Shown here in pieces: positions 58,166 to 64,000 of a stretch of 64,000 nucleotides of DNA. The translations under genes and the position numbers were made by a program. Every line of letters starts with the position of its first letter. The first letter of the stretch is position 1. Below the pieces are notes generated by a model, which saw nothing but the letters and a program-made list of their open reading frames with translations, was not told where the DNA came from and made no database searches. Source of the DNA: Wyeomyia smithii (lineage: Eukaryota > Arthropoda > Insecta > Diptera > Culicidae); contig NC_073695.1 of assembly GCF_029784165.1 (NCBI RefSeq), positions 98,933,485 through 98,997,484 on the forward strand, in the 5' to 3' direction.

Positions 58166-58255
58166 ACGCCATGTTTCAGGCAAAATCAATGTTTGAAGCC
58201 ATTCAAATAGGCACAAATTTTACTATTAAAATTGTTTCTAATTTAAAATTTAGCA

Positions 58256-58942
58256 ATGATTTTAAATAAAACAATTAAAATATTAAATTGGAATGCTCGC
58301 TCATTGAAGGCCAATGAGAATGAGCTTTTTAATTTTTTAACAGTAAATAATGTGCATATTGCAATTATTACTGAAACATTTTTGAAACCTAACATTAAAT
58401 TAAAATATGATCCCAATTACGTGGTTCATAGATATGATAGGATTCAGGGTTCCGGCGGTGGAGTTGCAATTGTTATTCATCGCCGAATCAAACATCGTGC
58501 TCTTCCCCATCTTGAGACGAAAGTTATTGAAACTTTGGGAATTGAAGTTCAAACTGAACTTGGGATTTTATTTATTGCCGCAGCATATTTACCATTTCAA
58601 TGCACACGCGAGCTCAAAAATTATTTTAAAGGTGATTTACAGAAACTCACCAGAAATCGTTCGAAATTTTTCATAATCGGCGATTTTAACGCTAAACATC
58701 GTTCATGGAATAATTCTCAAAGTAATTCCAATGGCAAAATTTTATTCAATGATTGTTCTTCAGGATACTATTCTATTTTGTCTCCGAATAGTCCTACATG
58801 CTTTTCTTCTGTAAGAAACCCTTCAACAATTGATTTGGTGCTGACAGATCAAAGTCATGTATGTAGTGATTTGATCACACATGCTGACTTTGATTCTGAC
58901 CATCTTCCAATAACTTTTCTTTATCACATGAATCAGTTTTAA
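58256..58942 (+). pseudogene. Jockey-type ORF2 endonuclease, unit 2
   Basis: Same predicted protein as 51580-52266 (a silent change near 58395 distinguishes the DNA). It breaks at the same TTTTAA. Confidence 0.86.
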
Positions 58943-58947
58943 ACCCT

Positions 58948-60084
58948 ATGAGCTCTGTTTTTAATTATAACAAAGCTAATTGGGAAAGATACAAAAATTA
59001 TATTGAGAGAAATTTCAATAATGAGCTTGATTTGCAAAACGAAGTGAATATTGATTCCGCTTTGGAAGCATTAAAATGTGCAATTGTTGATGCCAGGAAT
59101 TATTCTGTTCCAAAGGCTCAAGTGAAATTTGATTCACCAATAATTGACGAAAATCTTCAACTTCTAATTCGTTTGAAAAATGTCCGCAGACGTCAATATC
59201 AACGTTCTCGTGACCCTGTTTTTAAAACTATTTATAAAGATTTACAGAAAGAGATTAAACATAGATTTACTCTTCTGAGAAATCAAAATTTTGAGACTAA
59301 AGTTGAAAAATTGAAACCATATTCAAAACCATTTTGGAAGCTGTCGAAGATTCTTAAGAAACCTTCAAAGCCTATTCCAGTTTTAAAAGATGGTGAACAT
59401 TTTCTTGTATCCAATGAACAAAAGGCTCAAAGACTTGCTCAGCAGTTTGAGAGTGTTCATAACTCAAATTTGAATTTTGTGAGTCCAATTGAAAATGAAG
59501 TCACACGTCAATTTGATTTAATTTCTTCCCAGAATTTTTTACCTGCAGAAATAATTGAAACTAACTTGAATGAGATTAAATCAATTATTAAAAATTTCAA
59601 AAATATGAAAGCACCTGGTGACGATGGAATCTTTAATATACTAATCAAACATCTCCCTGAGAGCACAATGGATTTTTTAGTGAAAATTTTCAATTGCTGC
59701 TTCAAAATTGCATATTTTCCCAAATTATGGAAAAATGCAAAAATTACTCCCATTTTAAAACCGGATAAGAACCCAGCTGAAGTTTCAAGTTATCGACCAA
59801 TCAGTTTGCTTTTTTCAATAAGTAAACTGTTTGAGAGAGTTATTCTTAACAGAATGATGTCACACATCAACGAAAATTCAATTTTTGCAAATGAACAGGT
59901 TGGATTTCGCCATGGGCATTCCACAACTCATCAATTGCTCAGAGTTACTAATATGATACGAGCTAACAAATCTGAAGGTTATTCCACTGGAGCTGCTCTT
60001 TTAGACATAGAAAAAGCATTCGACAGTGTTTGGCATAAAGGTTTGATTGCGAAATTGCAAACTTTTATTTTCCAATTTTCCTAA
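58948..60084 (+). pseudogene. Jockey-type ORF2, linker and first RT half, unit 2
   Basis: As 52272-53408, with one visible replacement (SVPKAQVKF here, SVPKGQVKF in unit 1). The same frameshift near its end. Confidence 0.88.
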
Positions 60085-60173
60085 TCAAAATTTTAAAAAA
60101 TTATCTTACTGATCGAACTCTGCAGGTTGTCTATCAGAATTCAAAATCTGATAGATTTCCTGTCAGAGCAGGT

Positions 60174-60914
60174 GTGCCTCAAGGTTCAGTCTTGGGTCCA
60201 GTCCTGTACAACATATTCACTTCAGATCTTCCTGATTTGCCTCCAGGATGCACAAAGTCATTGTTCTGCGATGACACAAGCATTTCCGTAAAAGGAAAAA
60301 GTCTTCGTGTCATATGCAGTCGATTGCAGAAAAGTTTAGATATTTTTTCTTCCTACTTGCAAAAGTGGAAAATCTCTCCCAATGCTTCTAAAACTCAAAT
60401 GATAATTTTTCCGCATGAGCCTAGGGCTTCTTTCCTCAAGCCAAACAATAATCACGTTGTCAAGATGAATGGGGTTATTTTAAGTTGGTCCGACAAGGTT
60501 AAGTACTTGGGACTAATTTATGATAAAAAACTTATTTTCAAAGAGCACATTGAGAGTATACAAGCCAAGTGCATCAAATATACGAGATGTTTATATCCTC
60601 TCATTAACAGGAATTCTAAACTTTGTTTAAAGAACAAACTTTTGATTTACAAACAAATTTTTAGACCAGCAATGCTTTATGCTGTACCGATCTGGTCAAG
60701 TTGCTGTTCAACAAGGAAGAAAACGCTCCAAAGGATTCAGAATAAAATTCTGAAAATGATTTTGAAGCGTCCTCCTTGGTTTGGTACACTCGAATTACAT
60801 AGACTTACTGGTGTTGAACCATTAGAAGCTATGTCAAATAAAATTATTAACAATTTTCGACAAAAATCGTTGCAATCCTCAATTGCTACGATAAGCTCTC
60901 TTTATAGCCAATAA
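60174..60914 (+). pseudogene. Jockey-type ORF2, second RT half, unit 2
   Basis: As 53498-54238 but with the consensus-like GPVLYN. Carries the same FCDD catalytic-site variant. Confidence 0.87.
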
Positions 60915-61234
60915 GTTAGCAATTAAGTTAGTTGTAAGTTTACTTCCCCTTTTCTGACAAGTAGGTTTAAATCCCTACGAATGATAAGTCCTAATTGCGA
61001 AAGCAAACAAATCCTAACAATTAAAATTACAAATTTCTAACAGTGTTGAGAAGTCACCATTTGTGATTGGACACACATACTCATTATTTACTAATATTTA
61101 TCATAAATACTTAAGCTACTAACAAATCCCCCCTTAAAAAAAAAAAAAACCGGTTGACAGCTGCCCGTGAACTGTGACTTACATTTTTGTGCCAGATAAT
61201 CCGTCATCATTCGTCAACTAATACTGCGAAGGAT

Positions 61235-61540
61235 TTAAATTGCATCGATTGTTGAGCACTGTACATCAATACAAATGTTTCCGTTTGTTATCACGAATGA
61301 AAGTCCGGCTTTAAACGGCATCGTAGAACACACAACATGCGGTTGTTCATTTTGAAGAGATCTTTTAGGTGTTTTCAAATCCTCTGCAATACTGATGTTG
61401 GGCTGAAATTATTATGGAATATTATACGTTGTTTGTAATGTAATTGATTAAGAAATTATTGATTTGATGAAAGATCAGATACTTACTGCTAGCCAACGAT
61501 AAAAAAGCGACACCAATTGTTCTTCGGAAACCGATAACAT
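61235..61540 (-). CDS. Small two-exon open frame in the TGAGT element, unit 2
   Basis: Identical arrangement to 54563-54868: exon one 61540-61487, intron 61486-61403, exon two 61402-61235. Confidence 0.5.
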
Positions 61541-61744
61541 TGCTGTTGAAAACTTTTGACATATACATATACTCAGGGTGAGTAAACATCATGGATAATA
61601 ACTCAGAACTGAGTAAACATGGTAATTATGAAAATTTGGGTTAATGTTACTCAATTGTTCAGTACTCGATTACTCACTTTTTGACATTTTGCATAAGAAT
61701 ACCAAACTGAGTAGATCCTAATCAGAATAGAGTTAAAATAAAGC

Positions 61745-61896
61745 AGCGTGTAGATATTTACTGGATCTTTTCGCCTTTTTGGAACCTAATCCTAGCCCCC
61801 TCCAGTTTTCTACGTATCTTGAAGCCACGACTTCGGGTGTTCCTTCCATCTCATGGCATTCAATACACATTCTTTCTACCCCGTATCCTTCGTTAT
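61745..61896 (-). pseudogene. ENWRGL exon of the transposase/USP-like gene, unit 2
   Basis: Second copy of 55073-55224, again cut by the TGAGT element. An intron (61897-62830, GT…AG) connects it in phase to 62831-63002: the last base G of one exon plus AT of the next form GAT (Asp). Confidence 0.6.
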
Positions 61897-62830
61897 CTGT
61901 CACAGGAAATAGTTGAATGTATGTAGGGGAGAACCGTACAAGACGCACCAGTTGGGTAAGATGGCCCATGCTATTAATTCCCCAAAATACTTACACATGT
62001 GGCTTTTTATGACGAAATTCTTCGCTTTTCTCATAAAAACCCAGCTTCCCTACAGTTCTCATATAAAAAAGTGTGCCATAATGACTAAAATACTCAAAAA
62101 ACTGTGCAATTGGCTGTGGCTCTATCCAACATGTAATTACCCATGAATTTCATATAAGCTTTCATGATTAACTGACTTGTAAATAATACAAAAAACTATG
62201 GTTCTCCTAACCTTTACACTTTTAGAGTTTATAATACTATGAGTATTTCAAATTATTTCACTAACTTTCGTCAACTTTTACCTAAAAACAATCAAGATTA
62301 AAATTGGGGCAGAATGCACTATAAAGAGCTTGCAGGAGATTGCTTGACAACTTAGAGCATGTTCCATTATTTTTGATTTTACTTTCGAGACTTCAAGCGC
62401 TTCTCACTTCGCGTGTTGATTTCTGCTAGTGGCATATTAGCCTACTGCTTTGGAGCATACTAACCTTTGTTGTGGTGCGTTTTGGTCACGGGCTTGTTTG
62501 GCGGCAATGGTAATTTTTACCAAAAAAGACATTGAAATCGAGTATTTTATAATAAACTTCGTCATAAACATACAATAAATAGATCTTACAATCATCCTAC
62601 ATGTTCAATGTCGCTTTGAAATGATTTGAAGCGCTGTAAATCGCGCAAATGTTTAACTGGTGCGTTTTGTACAACTCTTCTACACCTACACCCCTACAGC
62701 TCTTTTAGACCCTACACACCTGCCCCGGTTGGTTCGTTACCATCGGCACATGCGACACACGTTTTGTCAGCTGAAAACAAAAAAAAAAACTTTTGCATTA
62801 ATTTATTCCGAAATTTAGACTTAAACCTAC

Positions 62831-63002
62831 CGTATTTGTTAACTGTACCCTTTTTTGAAGGCTCCAAATCTGTATTTTCTTCGTTTCTACATAGTAAACT
62901 TTTTTCATTGAGGTTCTCGAAATGCTCAAAATCTGTGATATCTTCTACACGGTCATTTTCTCTTGCATTAATCAACGACATTTTTCCGTCTAAAATGCTT
63001 AT
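62831..63002 (-). pseudogene. ILDGK exon of the same gene, unit 2
   Basis: Same coding as 56158-56329. Here the upstream side is intact up to a complete MITE (63003-63151). Beyond the MITE the frame resumes as RMPADEFIQKHI (63155-63247), so without the MITE the protein would read continuously from EFIQKHI into SILDGKM. Confidence 0.6.
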
Positions 63003-63151
63003 GGGGCTTATTACGGGAGTCACTTCACGGTGAGATGACAACCGTAATAGGCATGGTGAAAGTGATTCCCATTTGATTTTCACGCGTCTTTTTTCTCCAT
63101 GAGATTTTTTCACTTCGTTCTCACCGTGAGGTGACATCCGTAATAAGCCCC
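63003..63151. mobile_element. MITE, GGGGCTTATTACGG termini
   Basis: GGGGCTTATTACGGGAGTCA and the inverted GTGACATCCGTAATAAGCCC bracket 149 bp, flanked by TAT on both sides. It interrupts the coding sequence of the transposase-like gene. A shortened copy (56330-56394) ends unit 1. Confidence 0.85.
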
Positions 63152-63247
63152 TATATGTTTTTGAATGAATTCGTCGGCTGGCATTCGTCCGAGCTCACTT
63201 TCAACAGGTGCGCTTGAAGCAGGAACGCGTCCATGTCCGACTGCATC
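63152..63247 (-). pseudogene. Coding remnant between two MITEs
   Basis: The minus strand reads GHGRVPASSAPVESELGRMP, then ADEFIQKHI, with no stop. Its position between the core (63426-64000) and the ILDGK exon, and the RVPASSAxVE pattern I recall from multi-copy arthropod transposase-like proteins, make it a piece of the same gene. Confidence 0.55.
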
Positions 63248-63423
63248 GCGATTAGCGAACCTATACATTAGAGAAATGACAAGACACTCACCGTTAAGGC
63301 AACTGTCAACATCAAAACAGGCGAGCTGTATAAATTTGCATTGCCGTTATCCGTTTTGATGTTGACAGTTGCCTTAACGGTGAGTGTCTTGTCATTTCTC
63401 TAATGTATAGGTTCGCTAATCGC
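63248..63423. mobile_element. Palindromic MITE, CTCACCGTT family, copy 2
   Basis: Almost perfect palindrome: CGCGATTAGCGAACCTATAC, ATTAGAGAAATGACA and TCACCGTTAAGGCAACTGTC are mirrored by the right arm around a loop near 63330-63345. It can form a hairpin with arms of about 75 bp. It is younger-looking than the copy at 8280-8430 and interrupts the transposase-like gene between WSCI and GHGRVPASS. Confidence 0.88.
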
Positions 63424-63425
63424 GA

Positions 63426-64000
63426 TATATGCACGACCACATTGGAAGATGCATGAGATCCTTCAACAAGTGTTTAGCGAAAACCGGACAAAAGAAGGCG
63501 TTTGGAAGCTCACCCTCTTTGATTTTCTCGATCACCGTACTCTGAATCCGATTGATCCAGTTACTCCAATATCCTGTTTTGGTCGTATAGTCATCAACTC
63601 CCTCCAGCTCTTCATTACTGAGTTCTTGCACGTCGAGCTGGGTAAGGATTTCAGTTATTTCCGATTGTCCGGTGATTAATGTAATCAGTTCGCATTTGGC
63701 TGCATTGCATTTCCGTACTGACCCTCGGTTTCACTCTGTGACACTATAAGAACTTTTTCTATTAATGTTTCTGCTCTGTTTAAATCCGGTGCTAGAACAA
63801 TTTTACTGATGACTCCCATGTAATTTTTTTTTACCAATCGGATTGTATCTTTTGGAACCTTTACGTAGGTTTTTTGAAAATGAGCAACGTCAATTCTCAC
63901 ATAACATGGCGGTAGAAAAAGCGTCGCAGTATTTCTCAATCGTAGAAAAACCGCAAAACGCTCTTACTACTGCAGTTAAAAGTGCTCTGGACGAATCGCA
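63426..64000 (-). pseudogene. Transposase-like core of the fusion gene (continues past the window)
   Basis: Frame one (63685-63960) reads PPCYVRIDVAHFQKTYVKVP, then APDLNRAETLIEKVLIVSQS and ETEG. One base out of register, frame two (63449-63690) continues CELITLITGQSEITEILTQL, GYWSNWINRIQSTVIEKIKE and FFCPVFAKHLLKDLMHLPMW with SCI. RxDxAHF and SETEG followed by CELI, then P-LWS, occur in this order in large, multi-copy arthropod proteins that I take to be DDE-type transposases; this is from memory and not verified. The frameshift near 63690 shows decay. The N-terminus is outside the window. Confidence 0.55.

Larger units (their letters stand above)
56747..61147 (+). mobile_element. Jockey-type retrotransposon, unit 2 copy
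   Basis: Flanked by the same 15-bp sequence AACCGGTTGACAGCT (56732-56746 and 61148-61162) as the unit 1 copy, so it arose by segmental duplication, not by a new insertion. The poly(A) tail is a few bases shorter. Confidence 0.92.
56403..61745. mobile_element. Inserted DNA element with TGAGT-rich ends (unit 2), carrying a Jockey
   Basis: Duplicate of 49728-55072, beginning ACTCTAAAGTGAG and ending TAGAGTTAAAA. At its left side it abuts the cut MITE of unit 1 (GTGAAAGTGATT plus a T-run), not the peptidase exon. This defines the duplication junction at about 56394-56403. Confidence 0.6.
56403..63067. repeat. Tandem duplication, unit 2 (6.67 kb)
   Basis: The second copy of the unit. Here the MITE at the end is complete (63003-63151), whereas in unit 1 it is cut where unit 2 begins, so the right-hand copy preserves the ancestral continuation. 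Shared frameshifts in the Jockey ORFs show these predate the duplication. The very high identity means either a recent duplication or an assembly artefact. Confidence 0.95.

Noticed and set aside
49728..63067. Interpreting the 6.67-kb repeats as LTRs of a giant element
   Set aside because: The repeats are directly adjacent with no internal region, contain complete independent elements, and lack LTR-type ends; a tandem duplication explains them.

Overview
The window looks like a culicine mosquito genome, most likely Aedes. It is AT-rich and almost entirely made of nested transposable elements (Jockey-, RTE-, LOA- and I-type non-LTR retrotransposons, one tRNA-related SINE, and many TA-, TTAA-, TTA- and 8-bp-TSD DNA elements). 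Conventional host genes are sparse: one complete gene, mitochondrial COX5A (31279-31734, +), and one first coding exon of an unrecognised gene (26384-26560, -). No bacterial, CRISPR, rRNA or tRNA feature was seen. The species call is inference.

Layout. 0-13.6 kb: non-coding, built of DNA transposons, including a 4.1-kb long-inverted-repeat unit (1491-5623) with a hAT element in one arm and the matching empty site in the other, a TCAGTA-flanked element (7890-9495), a hAT element with a transposase relic (10942-12073) and a TTAA-flanked MITE (12428-13079). 13.9-25.9 kb: one decayed LOA-type element opened by a long-inverted-repeat element carrying a piece of the host anillin gene (14841-17152) and by an RTE element (17528-24448) that contains a second full-length RTE (17958-21417). 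26-33 kb: the relatively quiet part with the two host genes, (TA)n tracts and two inverted-repeat elements. 33.4-46.8 kb: two I-type retrotransposons and one decayed RT element, all on the minus strand, with MITE and SINE insertions. 46.9-48.3 kb: a tandem array with a period of about 327 bp. 48.6-64 kb: a large, broken, minus-strand gene joining transposase-like motifs to a ubiquitin-protease-like C-terminus. It is split by several insertions, and its middle (with a Jockey element) is duplicated in tandem as two nearly identical 6.67-kb units.

Two observations stand out. First, the inverted-repeat element at 14.8-17.2 kb contains the last two coding exons of anillin (the PH domain), including a correctly bordered 62-bp intron and a poly(A) signal. 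Part of that coding sequence is repeated in inverted orientation, so read-through would make a long hairpin RNA matching a cytokinesis gene. Second, the 48.6-64 kb gene has two introns whose phases agree and a reading that continues across the insertions, so its ancestral architecture can be followed: transposase-like core, ENWRGL region, then a Cys box (NTCAFDS) and a His/Asp box of a papain-fold, USP-like peptidase.

Limits: all family names come from motif recognition by eye, with no database search. Clade names of retrotransposons and the assignment of the transposase/peptidase fusion are the least certain.
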